From contig JAMRYE010000013.1 in NCBI GenBank assembly GCA_024082115.1, positions 196,001 through 260,000 of the forward strand: a stretch of 64,000 bases of DNA. Direction: 5' to 3'. Of the stretch, positions 13,054 to 22,573 are shown piece by piece. The notes under the pieces were generated by a model. The model had not been told where the DNA came from and made no database searches. It saw only the letters and a list, made by a program, of their open reading frames with translations. The stretch is from Rhinocladiella similis (Eukaryota; Ascomycota; Eurotiomycetes; Chaetothyriales; Herpotrichiellaceae). The position numbers were made by a program, and so were the translations under genes. Positions within the stretch are counted from its first letter, which is position 1, and each line of letters opens with the position of its first letter.

Positions 13054-14349
13054 GGTGACTGGCCTAGCAGAAGCAGAAAGAGGCACAGATAGCAAACACG
13101 GGTAGAGTCGAGGACCAGGATGGTAAGCGGTGTGAGAAAAGGGCACCCAGGTAGACAGTTACAGTGTTGCTATTGATGTCGCAGATGCGCACAGGTGGGC
13201 GCTAGGATGGTACAGAAAAGCGGACCAGGATCCGGGGCGGAGGTCTGAAGGTCTAATATAGGTAGGAGGCCGCGAAGAGGGAGGGTGAAGAGCGAAGGCG
13301 AGAGAGGAAAAGGATGGACGTGCCTTTTCTCTGTCCGTAGATGATCGAGTGACCTCGTTCTCGTCTGTGGGATTTGCGCCGTCCTCGTCTCGTCGTCAGA
13401 CAAGATTTGACTCGGGCGGGCGCTGCATCTGGTGCTGCGGGGAAAGCTGGAGCTTCGCAATTTGCTGTGCATCACTCGTCAATTGCCCCCTCCACCGTGC
13501 ATCCCTCCTTTTATCCGTGAGCGCAGTCTAACTATCTCTAGGTACGGTACGTGTTGCAACCACGAACGCCAGGACAATGGCTCCTAGGCTCATCAGTCCA
13601 AGCTCCGCCATCATCGACTGTCCTTGCGTCTGGTTCGCATGACCACCCTCTCCCATCTCTGATCCCGACCTGACGCCGAGCCCGCTGCCGACGAGCCACC
13701 ATGGCAATCTTGTTTCCCGCGGACCCTCATGATGTGTGCCATGCAAATGGCTCTTCCCAGGGTCAATAATGAACCTCACTATGATGACCAATTCTCACAA
13801 TACTATACGAGTGCCAGTACCGATACCTCGTGTACAACGGCCGGCAGTTACACAGCCAAGAGTCATGTTTCTCTACTCGTGCGAGCACAGATCCCTGCCT
13901 ACCTTACAAGAGTGTATGTGTCGAAGTCAGCCTGGGATCCAGGGGACCGCCCGGTCGAGCGATGGCAAGGCGAGCTGCCAGGAAAACCATATTTCAGCCT
14001 CAGAGAACAATGTCTCTTTGGTTGCCACCTTCTCCAGATGGGGTTCTCGTTTATTACTCCCAGTGGTCCGGGATCAAGAGGGCATCTCCAGGATTCATTA
14101 CCTATTGTACACTGTAGATACCCGCGATACGTGTAGCCCATCTGCCATGTGCCAGTCCCGGCCACTTACTGTGGTGTGACTTACATTCCACCCAGGCCGT
14201 TCTCGCCTCGTCTGAGTTTATCGGTCAGACGCAAGGCTGACCCAACAAATTTCGACACGTTTTAGATTGCGGAATTGTTCGCCAGCGTGCACACTTCCGC
14301 CGGACACATTGCCGGGATCCAGATCTCTCTATTGAATTATGCAGTGTGA
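13054..14349. promoter_or_regulatory. Acetyl-CoA synthetase promoter region, gene-free
   Basis: About 1.3 kb between the synthetase start and the GET2-like stop. Overlapping open frames of 88-147 codons occur on both strands around 13730-14180, but they resemble no family and compete with one another, so I call none. The synthetase promoter and 5' UTR lie at the low-coordinate side; the GET2-like 3' UTR lies at the other end. Confidence 0.5.
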
Positions 14350-15258
14350 TTATATGCTTCCTTTCCACCAGGACGCTATGCCTAACATGAATACCACGAT
14401 TGCGCCGTCCCCGACAAATTCCCTGAACAGTTGAATCCACAGACCAATCCCGCTTTTGTCCGAGTGGCCGCTCGTGAGTACCCTAGTCCCTTGAACCAGC
14501 AGTTCGCCGGTCGCGAACACGATAAAAGGGTTCTGGAAAGTTGCTGGAGCCGGAGGATTCTCGCCAAATGTCTCGGTGGCGATGTTGACGCAGAAGACTA
14601 GATAGAGCCCTGCGAAAATGGCGAAAATAGCATGCACTACTTTCCACAGCCTGGTCGCTCGTATTTCCGCTTGTGTTGGTGGTGCCTTTTGTCCTCCCAT
14701 AAACATACTGGTCAGAAAGGACGGCAGTCCTGTCATCTTTGATATGTCGTCGGGAGACATGCCGGGGATGCCACCCATTCCGCCCCCTGGAGCTCTTGGA
14801 TCATAGGCACCATCCGTCCCTCCCATCATGGCTTGTAGCATCTTCAACATGGGATCCTCTTCCTGTGGTGGTTGTTGTTCTTGGCCCTGTGCTTCCTGTG
14901 GCATCGGCTGTCGGAGCATCGCCTTCAGAAACTCTTCCTGTGCTCGGATTTGCTCCGGAGTGGCATTCACAGAGGGATCTTGCATTGCATGGGGAGGCGA
15001 TGGAACTTCCGACGGCGTCGAAGAACGAGGGGTTGTAGCAGGAGACTCATGTCGCACTGTAGATTGTCACATTAGTCTTTGCTCGAGACAGCGCCCTGAC
15101 TGCTGGGTAAAGGTATCCTTACTGCTCTCTGGCGTCCTTCCACTCAGTCTCGTGATTTTGTCTAGTCTTTCCGTCGCGGAGCCAGTGATCTTTGCTTCCC
15201 GCTTTTGCCGTCGTATTCTAGCCTGGCGTTGCGCAGGAGTCTCTTCTGTGTCCGCCAT
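14350..15258 (-). CDS. GET2: GET complex subunit Get2-like protein
   Basis: Likely ER-membrane receptor subunit that helps Get1 and the Get3 ATPase insert tail-anchored proteins. Two exons, 15258-15123 and 15056-14350, with a 66 nt intron (donor GTAAGG), give 280 residues. The cytosolic N-terminus has the basic cluster RQARIRRQKREAKI near residues 11-24, matching the Arg-rich Get3-docking motif of Get2. A Gln/Pro-rich linker follows (QEAQGQEQQPPQEED), then three hydrophobic stretches in the last third (around KVVHAIFAIFAGLYLVF, NPFIVFATGELLVQG and GDGAIVVFMLGIASWW). This matches Get2/CAML topology. Sequence is poorly conserved outside the basic motif, so the assignment rests on layout. It is divergent from the dehydrogenase at 15768. 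Confidence 0.82.
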
Positions 15259-15767
15259 AGTGTTTATAGAAGGGAAGTCGGGGCGCTGGATCGGGGTCTA
15301 TAACAGATTGAAATCGAGCGCTGAATACAGGCAGACCACAGAGCCACCTAAAGAGGTTGGATGCTGGCGCAATATATTGAGGTCTCACAGATCACATGCA
15401 AGATACCATCAACAGTTCACGAAGAAGAAAAAGATGATCTAGTTAAAGCTTGAAAGGGATAAATGCCTGAAGCAAGGGTGGCTTGAGATTGATCCTAACA
15501 AAATGTCCTCAACCGCGTATGATGCTCCGCACCAAGAAGCGCAGCCACGAACATCCCCCGTCGCTTAACGAGCCATAATAGTCTGACGTAACGCCGCATG
15601 TGCATTTTGGGACACCAGTTGCGCGATCCCAGCAAGCAACCGCGAATACACAATTGATAACAAGTTCAATACAATGTCGCTATCGTCTTTTTGAAGTTAA
15701 CATTTTACAATCCTAGTGAGTCCTCCATCCGAATTCAATATCTCACATAAATTATCCTACTCCAGCA
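15259..15767. promoter_or_regulatory. Divergent promoter, GET2-like / dehydrogenase
   Basis: The 509 bp between two head-to-head start codons must carry both promoters. No specific regulatory site was recognised. No open frame of note lies inside. Confidence 0.55.
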
Positions 15768-16609
15768 ATGCCTTCAACCTTGATCGTCGGGGCTACTCGT
15801 GGACTTGGGAAGGAACTAGCACTGTATTATGCCGACAACCTCTCCCACCATGTGTATGCTACATCTCGATCGTTAGATGCTCCTGCGGGTCTCAGCCATA
15901 GCAACATAACCTGGCTACCCAATATCGACTTGTCAAAGCCCAGCTGTGGTCACACTTTGGCCACCTCATTGCACGGCAGGACGGTTGATACCTGTATCAT
16001 AACTGCAGGATATTTCGCGACAGAAGATTTCGGCAATGCCAATTGGGACGATGAGGTCAAAATGTACACTCTCTCGTCTGTCGCACCAGTGTTTGTAGTT
16101 CAAGAACTGGTGAAAGCTTCGATTTTGACTCAAGGTGGTAAAGTGGTCCTGGTCTCTTCAGAGTCAGGCTCAATTACTCTGAGGCATGAGCAGGAGGGCG
16201 GAGGCAATTTCGGTCACCATGGCTCCAAAGCAGCCTTGAACATGGTTGCTAAGCAGCTGTCCTTCGACTTGCGAGATCGGGGCATAGCTGTCGTTTCACT
16301 GCACCCTAGGTGAGTCTCAAGTGGTTTACCGCGAAAAGCCGGGTACCAATTGAGCTGAACTGACTACTTGCAAGCTTCATGAGAACTGAGATGACCAAGG
16401 GGGTCGGCTTCGACCAGTTTTGGGAAGCCGGTGGCGCTCTTGATCCGAAAGATGCTGCGCAGATATTGGCTGACTGGGTTGAAAAAGACTTCTCGCTGGA
16501 ACTGTCTGGTACATATTGGGCGCCTCGAGGGACCCGTGACGTTGGCAACTGGGATGCGGTGATGGGCAAATCGACGGCGAAAGAGGGCCCTGTCCAGCTC
16601 CCATGGTGA
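15768..16609 (+). CDS. Short-chain dehydrogenase/reductase, atypical active site
   Basis: Rossmann-fold oxidoreductase of 258 residues; substrate unknown. Exons 15768-16309 and 16375-16609 are joined over a 65 nt intron (donor GTGAGT, acceptor CAAG) to read SLHPSFMRTEM. The nucleotide-binding motif is at the very N-terminus (LIVGATRGLG, a GxxxGxG variant), and an NAG-like turn appears as ITAGY. The beta-5 serine segment is VLVSSESGS. The usual catalytic YxxxK is H150-H-G-S-K154: the lysine is kept but the Tyr position is His, with Phe at 148. This may be a subfamily trait with another proton donor, or loss of activity. C-factor/sniffer-like SDRs are the closest group by feel. Confidence 0.88.
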
Positions 16610-16773
16610 GACATGACAAGCTCAAGTGTCGCGCATATCCAATACGGTTAAATTTCCACGCAAGTTGGGCCAGCCGCATCTTTGGACCACAGTGAACTCG
16701 GAATCCAAAAGTATCGTCCAGATCTTGATAAAATCGTCGCTTCGTTATCGCTGAAGTTGAATCAACTCAAAGG

Positions 16774-17563
16774 TCATTGCAGACAAATGGTATAAAAAGC
16801 CTCTTTTGAAACCGTGCCAGTCCCATCATAGTCAAACATATCAATCATGGCTTGTACCTCGTCGTCCTCGAGGCCAGTCTCTCCAAGTTCGCGAGCAACT
16901 CTTCGTATGTCATCTGCCTCGATGTAGCCCCTTTGTTGCGGATCGAACAACAGGAATGCGCGTTCCACTTCATCACCAGGATCGCGCTCGAATATTCTTT
17001 GCGCAGCGATACGTTGGAACGCGCTCTGTGGCAATAATAGCTGGCTCGCATGGTATGTGGTTTGTCCTTTGACTAGCAGCCCTCTCTTGAACTGCGGCTT
17101 TGGAACTCCATGCGTGTGCATTATCTGGGAGATTTCAGGCCTAGGAATGGTGAAGCCTAGTGACCGCAAGGCGATTCGCGCCTCTTGGTAGTTTAAATGT
17201 TGATCGCGGTCGAGGTCAAACAAGGAGAACTAGTAGAATCCATGTCAGCGACACCAGTACAGCAGGTGGTTCTTCCGCGCGTACTGCTTCATTGATCTCC
17301 TCCCTCTGCTCTTCACTGAGTTCGCTCAACACGTTCGGTTCCTTTTCCATGCTCTGTCTTGCGCCTTGGGCGCCATGTTGCTGCTGAGGTGCGAGCGACT
17401 GGGTAAATGGGTGAGTCTGGTCCGCACGCCTTCCGAAGGCCGACTGAGAGTACTGTTGGGAAGGTGCGACTCCTGGAGGTTTCTGGCCTGTACGATCAGG
17501 CAGTTTACTCGACGAAGAAGCATACACGTTGCGACCTGGGAAGGCGGGATTTGCTTGAGACAT
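16774..17563 (-). CDS. CDC31: Centrin / Cdc31-like EF-hand protein
   Basis: Small calcium-binding-fold protein expected at the spindle pole body half-bridge and at TREX-2 on the nuclear pore. Exons 17563-17285 and 17229-16774, with a 55 nt intron, give 244 residues, versus about 160-170 for ordinary centrins; the excess is mostly an N-terminal Ser/Gln/Pro-rich tail of about 85 residues. After SELSEEQREEINEA the centrin fold begins. EF-hand 1 (D98 to E109) is canonical. The second hand is replaced by a longer linker, the third (DPQQRGYIEADD) lacks most ligands, and the fourth (DYDGTGTVSKEA) ends in Ala where Glu is expected. So perhaps only one site binds calcium. Divergent from the polymerase at 17956. 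Confidence 0.82.
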
Positions 17564-17955
17564 TGAAGATGACGAAAGTAGCGCGAAAGCGCGCCGAGTG
17601 TCAACTACGTGGACTTCGTGACTTCATATGGGTTACTGTTGCTGCGATAGATATGGGTGAGGATATGGAAATGCTGGTTGTTTACGCTGGCTGGTATTCC
17701 TGGCCGAGGCGCGTGCCCTTCCCTTGGTGCTTCGCGACGACGCGATCGGCCAACGGATCAGCCACTAGTTAAATAATGAGTTTACTCGGCAGACTTCCGT
17801 TCACTGCCTGTTCTTCGGCGTCATCTTCGAACCTCGCCTTTATCATGACAATGATTCATCTCCCGAACCTATGGCTGCGTCTAACATGGTCGCATATGCC
17901 GTTCTTGTGCACCTAAGACTGCACAATCATCGGCGATGATGTTGTTGCAACGAAG
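17564..17955. promoter_or_regulatory. Divergent promoter, centrin / iota-type polymerase
   Basis: A 392 bp gap separates the two opposed start codons, so the promoters share this space. Two out-of-frame ATGs at 17936 and 17939 lie just before the polymerase start and open a short overlapping frame that stops within the polymerase coding region; whether they are transcribed is unknown. Confidence 0.5.
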
Positions 17956-19783
17956 ATGCAGGCCGGCAGGACGCTTTCGAGAGACGATAGCAGGATAATC
18001 ATTCATTTCGACTATGACTGTTTCTATGCTTCGGTCGTCGAAAATGAAAATCCAGCCTTGAAGTTCGTACCACTTGCCATACAACAGAAACAGATTGTCG
18101 TGACATGCAACTACGAAGCGCGTCGCCGTGGGCTGCGCAAGATGCAATTGATCACCGAAGCAAAAAAAGTGTGTCCAGACGCCGTCATTATCCTGGGAGA
18201 GGACTTGACTAGCTTTCGAAATGCTTCAAAGGAACTCTATAGCTTTCTGCAGCAAAGCATCTGGAGCGGAAGAGCGGAGAGACTGGGCTTCGACGAGGTT
18301 TGGTAGGCTGTTCGTCGAACGCGCTGGACACATGTTTCTGACCGGTTGCAGGTTAGACTGCACAGACATGATTGACTATAACATCGACCTCCTTAATCAC
18401 AATGATCTTGGCCATTCCTTCTTTTGCCTGAACAAGACTGATCCTACCGCTGGTTTCCACTACGACGCGTCCAACGTCTTCGGCCCTACTTACCCCCCTA
18501 CTTTTGTGGCATTAACAGGATTGAATGAGGAAGAGCAGTACTTGCACCTTCGCCTGAGACTTGGATCACATCTTGCAAGACATATTCGCCATGAGCTTGA
18601 AGCGCAGAAAGGCTACACCGCAACTGTGGGCATTGCCACCAACAAGATATTGTCTAAGCTAGTAGGAAACGTCCACAAGCCGAAGTCCCAGACCACACTT
18701 ATGCCGCCATTGGGTCCTGTAGCCGCCGCCACAAGCAGCGTCACACAATTTCTCGACGCCCATGATGTTGGGAAAGTACCCGGGATCGGGTTCAAGCTAG
18801 CACAAAAGATCAGAGCAAAAGTCCTCGGAAGAGAGGGGCAGATATCTACGGGTCTCGTCTACGGTGGGACAAAGGAGTCAGTCACCGTATTTGACGTCCG
18901 TTCTCATCCAGGGATGGGCCCGGAAATGCTCGAGGACATTCTTGGCGGTCCTGGCTCTGCAAAAGGCATCGGCGGAAAGGTATGGGAGTTGGTCCACGGT
19001 ATCGACCACACTGAGGTTGGCAAGGTCAAGCGAATCCCGTCACAGATCAGTCAGGAAGACTCGTACATGAAATACCTGTATACATTCGAGCAGGTCAAGA
19101 AGCAGTTACATCTTCTGGGTGATCGTTTGATCCGCCGAATGCAAGTTGACCTCCTTGAGGATGATGAGAGTGGCGAAGAAGGATCTGCGAACGCCCGACG
19201 ATGGCTGGCACACCCCCGAACATTGCGTTTATCAACAAGGCCTCGACCGCCACCTGGCCCAGATGGCGTCCGAGCCAGGATGTCTCATCGCATTTCTCGA
19301 TCCGCACCTATGCCCAATTTTGTGTTCAACTTATCTGAATCTTCGTCTGTGCTAGCAGAGCGGCTCGTAGAAGAAGCATTGGTGCCGATGTTCCGCAAGC
19401 TTCACCACGAAACGAGTGGGTGGAATCTCAGCCTAATCAATGTTGCAGCTACGAACATGTTGGAGACAGCAGCTGAGAGCAAAGACAGCGAAGGCCGAGA
19501 TATTGGCAGGATGTTCCGGACTCAAGAAGCCGTGCTCAAAGACTTCAGGGTTGTCGGCAACTCGCACGATGGACATGAGAATGATGGTCTCGTGGCTAAC
19601 TCTTCTGGTACCAACTCCCCTGACCCTCCGATTTCTGAGTCGGATCAGAACCCTGCGCTGGCCGGTGCATGGGAATCGGACGACAGTGACGGCCAGGAAG
19701 TGGAAAGATGCCCTCTGTGCCAGAACAGCATTCCCTCCTTTGCGCTAGCTGCTCATCTGCAATATCACGAGATGAGTGGCTGA
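17956..19783 (+). CDS. Y-family translesion DNA polymerase, iota type
   Basis: Error-prone polymerase for bypass of damaged template bases in the nucleus. Exons 17956-18302 and 18352-19783 (49 nt intron, donor GTAGGC) give 592 residues. The palm motif HFDYDCFYASV holds metal ligand D19, and GFDEVW gives D113/E114 just before the splice. The segment QQKQIVVTCNYEARRRGLRK is characteristic of Pol iota rather than Pol eta. The helix-hairpin-helix is KVPGIGFKLAQKI and the little-finger region follows. The last 30 residues carry a C2H2 zinc finger (C569, C572, H584, H588) of the ubiquitin-binding UBZ kind, which should bring it to ubiquitinated PCNA. Animal Pol iota uses UBM motifs instead, so the finger is notable. 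The splice is supported by restoring EVWLDCTDM. Confidence 0.9.
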
Positions 19784-20115
19784 CATGCGGCTCTTTGGGT
19801 ATGCCGCTATGTTAGATAGTATGATAGCGACACGTCGTTGATAGCAACTCTTCTTCAGCCCGAGATTACTTAGGTAAGTATAGATAACATAGTTCCTCCT
19901 CGCCATCATGTCGTCATTGGAATACACTTGTGGCCAAAGACAAGCCCGTTCACTACCGTCGGAATGTGCCTGGGACTGTGCCTAGCAACCCAGCTAGGAG
20001 CACAAACATGGTGAGCCTGGCGGAGTTTACTCTTGAGGCCGCTCATGAATCTATGGTTCGGAACCAAGGTTTTCCCGTTCCGCCGTCTCAGTTTGTTGCA
20101 GCTCACCAGGCCACC

Positions 20116-20151
20116 GAGTACGAGAACGAGTACGAGTACGAGGCAGAGTAC
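20116..20151 (+). repeat. Imperfect GAGTAC hexamer repeat (six units)
   Basis: Six consecutive hexamers: GAGTAC, GAGAAC, GAGTAC, GAGTAC, GAGGCA, GAGTAC. The last unit runs into a TACTCCGTA element. It lies in non-coding DNA between the polymerase and the RVxF protein genes. Confidence 0.85.
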
Positions 20152-20157
20152 TCCGTA
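20149..20157 (+). repeat. TACTCCGTA element, copy 2
   Basis: Exact 9-mer abutting the GAGTAC hexamer array; a near copy (TACGGAGTG) starts about 20 bp downstream. Confidence 0.7.
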
Positions 20158-20400
20158 CTGTAATCAGTATGAACACCCTACGGAGTGCAACAAGTCTTCG
20201 ATGAGGCCGGCAGTGGATAGGAATCGATGAGTACGAGAACAACTACTGTACAGTACATACAAGTACAACTACTCGACCTCCTCGGTGGAGCAATCCGCTC
20301 TCCGTACAGTACCGAGTACCCAGCGCAATAAATGTACAAATAGAGCATCCGAGTCCACCACCTGAGGCCTCAGGGCCGCCCACCAGTCGCAAGCCCTTGT

Positions 20401-20520
20401 CGCTATTTTCATCCTTCGCCTATTTTTTTGACTTTCGCATCCTCTCAGCCACTCTCTTCTCGCCCTTCTCGCAAGTCCCATCGGCATCCTCTCCCTGTTG
20501 CCGCTCTCTTTCTCCCAGCT
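20401..20520 (+). promoter_or_regulatory. Pyrimidine-rich putative core promoter
   Basis: About 120 bp of mostly C and T, with many CTCTC and TTTCTC blocks, upstream of the gene at 21241. CT-rich tracts often sit just before transcription starts in filamentous fungi. This is inference from base composition only. Confidence 0.35.
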
Positions 20521-21240
20521 ATCCACATCAAAGCTGAAAATAGACCTCGGCGGTTACGAAATGCAGGACACCGCGGACACTTCACATCCTGCTGGAATGC
20601 CTAGTGGCTGCGATCATCCCCTCGATTTGGCGAATATCTGCCTCGCTCGTCGACTGTTCCATCTATACCCCAGCTATCAAGTGCTCCGTCTAACACGGCC
20701 GAGTCCGCGACCGCGCTCACGGTCCAGATCTCAGCTACGCAGCACCCCTTTTCCCAACGGTAGGTCCGGTCGTCGCCTAGAGTGGGACTGTCCGTTGTTA
20801 ACAATCTGGCCATCACAAGCGTACAATATGTCGTTCGTGGCTTCTGGCCGGATGACATGTAATAAGCGCCCTTGACCAGATCAGCCGCAACCTACTTCCT
20901 CTACAAGAATCGTAAATCCAAGGACGCTGCTTGTACTACTGCTCTGGTCTTTTGTTAAAGCCAGCTGAAGCCTCCGCATATCTCGGAGACTCCCTGGATC
21001 AAAACAGACTACTTCAATCTGTGTGGGTGGCCCAAGGATCGTATAAAGACCTTGAACAGTGTGCTTACCTCTAGCCTCTTCGAGTGAATGCCTTGTGGGC
21101 AAGGTCCGTCAGCCTCTACGGACCTATCTTATCGTTTGGGGAAAAGAGAGGCATTTGGACGGAAAAAGGGCGATTGTCCCCGGGGTGGAAGGGGTTTCTT
21201 CTCAGCACCGATTCCTTCTTACCCTCTCACAATCACGACC

Positions 21241-22245
21241 ATGCTGACGATATCAATGCCCGCAACTGCACCTCATCTTTTCTCTCCGATCGACTTGGCA
21301 CCTTCATCTGTACTCCGGCCCAATGATGCGCTCACACCTGTATCCATGTCGTCGGACAATCAAGCACGCAGGCCGAAACTATCACTGCAGACTTCGAATT
21401 TGACGCCGACCTTTCATGGCGCCAGTGGCCCTGTTGATATGGCCAAAAATCCGAACACTGCAACTCCGACCACATTCAATACATTCAACAATGCGTTTGA
21501 CCTTACGTTCAGACCGTCACCGGTTATCTCAGCTTCATCGCCGGTCACTGCCAAACGCTCACAACCGAAATCGATACACCAATCATTATCGCCTACTCGG
21601 ACATCTGAAGAGCCATACAATTTGAGCCAGCCGTTTGGTGTCCGCTCGATCCTAAAAAATTCCCCTCTTCCACGACATGATCGTCGGCGCTCGACCTGTT
21701 CTGCCAGTGCCAGTCCTGCGCTACCTGTTCCAGGCCGACGAATTTTCTTTCCCGCCCCCAAGAGGGTCGCATTTCGATCGAACTTGGAGGAGGAGATTGT
21801 GACGAAGGAATACGTCTTGCGTCACGTTGACCTGACCTCCTCGTCTGAGGAGGCAAATTCATCCGAGACAGAAGGTTCGAGCAGTGGCTCCATGGACGAG
21901 GCAGAGGAGGTCAAGGAGATACTCTCGATCAGAGTGGATGAATACTCTGGGCGAGGTAGGCGGAAGCGCAAAGATCGACCTGTTTCTGAAACCTCGACGG
22001 AAGGGACAGATCGTGGCAGAGATGAAAGATCGAGAAGCGTTTCAGCACGAAGAAGTAAGAGAAAGAAGAGGCGTTGGGAATGGACTTTACCGCCTGTACA
22101 AATGGAAGTGAAAGACCCGAATGGCAACAAGGATGGCAGTAACGCTATAGCACCAGGCTCCGTAGCGCGTGGGCCAGGAGACGTCGAAGCTGTGCTTTCT
22201 CAGTCTAGAAAAATTGAGGGCGTCAACGAAGTCACGACGACGTAG
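21241..22245 (+). CDS. Conserved disordered fungal protein with RVxF motif
   Basis: I do not know a name or function. The 334-residue protein looks largely disordered: Ser/Thr/Pro-rich in the first half, a central acidic serine run (about residues 205-225), and a basic C-terminal region (RRSKRKKRRWEW). Three short ordered-looking blocks stand out: the N-terminal MPATAPHLFSP, FGVRSILKNSPLP, and PKRVAFRSNLEEEIVT. K174-R-V-A-F178 is a clean RVxF motif, the type that docks protein phosphatase 1, and RSIL followed by a paired basic segment is typical of such regulators; PP1 binding is inference. Similar layouts occur widely in Pezizomycotina as hypothetical proteins, from memory. An in-frame ATG at 21088 would add 51 residues; I prefer 21241 because conservation seems to begin there. 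Confidence 0.78.
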   Translation: MLTISMPATAPHLFSPIDLAPSSVLRPNDALTPVSMSSDNQARRPKLSLQTSNLTPTFHGASGPVDMAKNPNTATPTTFNTFNNAFDLTFRPSPVISASSPVTAKRSQPKSIHQSLSPTRTSEEPYNLSQPFGVRSILKNSPLPRHDRRRSTCSASASPALPVPGRRIFFPAPKRVAFRSNLEEEIVTKEYVLRHVDLTSSSEEANSSETEGSSSGSMDEAEEVKEILSIRVDEYSGRGRRKRKDRPVSETSTEGTDRGRDERSRSVSARRSKRKKRRWEWTLPPVQMEVKDPNGNKDGSNAIAPGSVARGPGDVEAVLSQSRKIEGVNEVTTT

Positions 22246-22573
22246 ATACAACTATCAGAGAACATAATCAAGGCGCAATCTGCCATGCAATATTTTATAC
22301 TCCATCTGCAGTTTTCTTTTGGTTGTAGTCATAGTCGTCCTAGAAAGTCGCAGGCAGTCGCCGACTCTGGTAGTCGGAATAAATTAAATTCCCCGCTTGC
22401 TTGTTTCGTTTGCTACCGATCGGATCACCCAAACCATCATTCTATCTCGAATGGATTCTCCGTGCTGCAGGAAGATCTTCGTGGAGAGATGATAATGTGA
22501 ATTGAATCCCTTCTCTTCCGCACTTGTGTCTCGTTGAAGTCACCTGCTCCCGTCGCTAAAGCCTACGCTTACC
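22246..22573. promoter_or_regulatory. Intergenic region before the deacetylase
   Basis: The 328 bp holds the 3' UTR of the RVxF protein gene and the promoter of the deacetylase. No specific site was recognised. Confidence 0.45.

Larger units (their letters stand above)
19784..21240. promoter_or_regulatory. Intergenic region with GAGTAC repeats and pyrimidine-rich core promoter
   Basis: About 1.46 kb without a supportable gene. It holds the polymerase 3' UTR, a hexamer repeat near 20116, a GTAC-rich patch to about 20330, then a strongly pyrimidine-rich stretch at 20401-20520, a common sign of a filamentous-fungal core promoter. If transcription starts there, the gene at 21241 has a leader of about 700 nt containing upstream ATGs, or a leader intron. 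Confidence 0.5.

Noticed and set aside
13729..14179. Overlapping 135- and 147-codon plus frames and an 88-codon minus frame
   Set aside because: Three competing frames, no conserved motif, no splice partners; chance opening in intergenic DNA is more likely.
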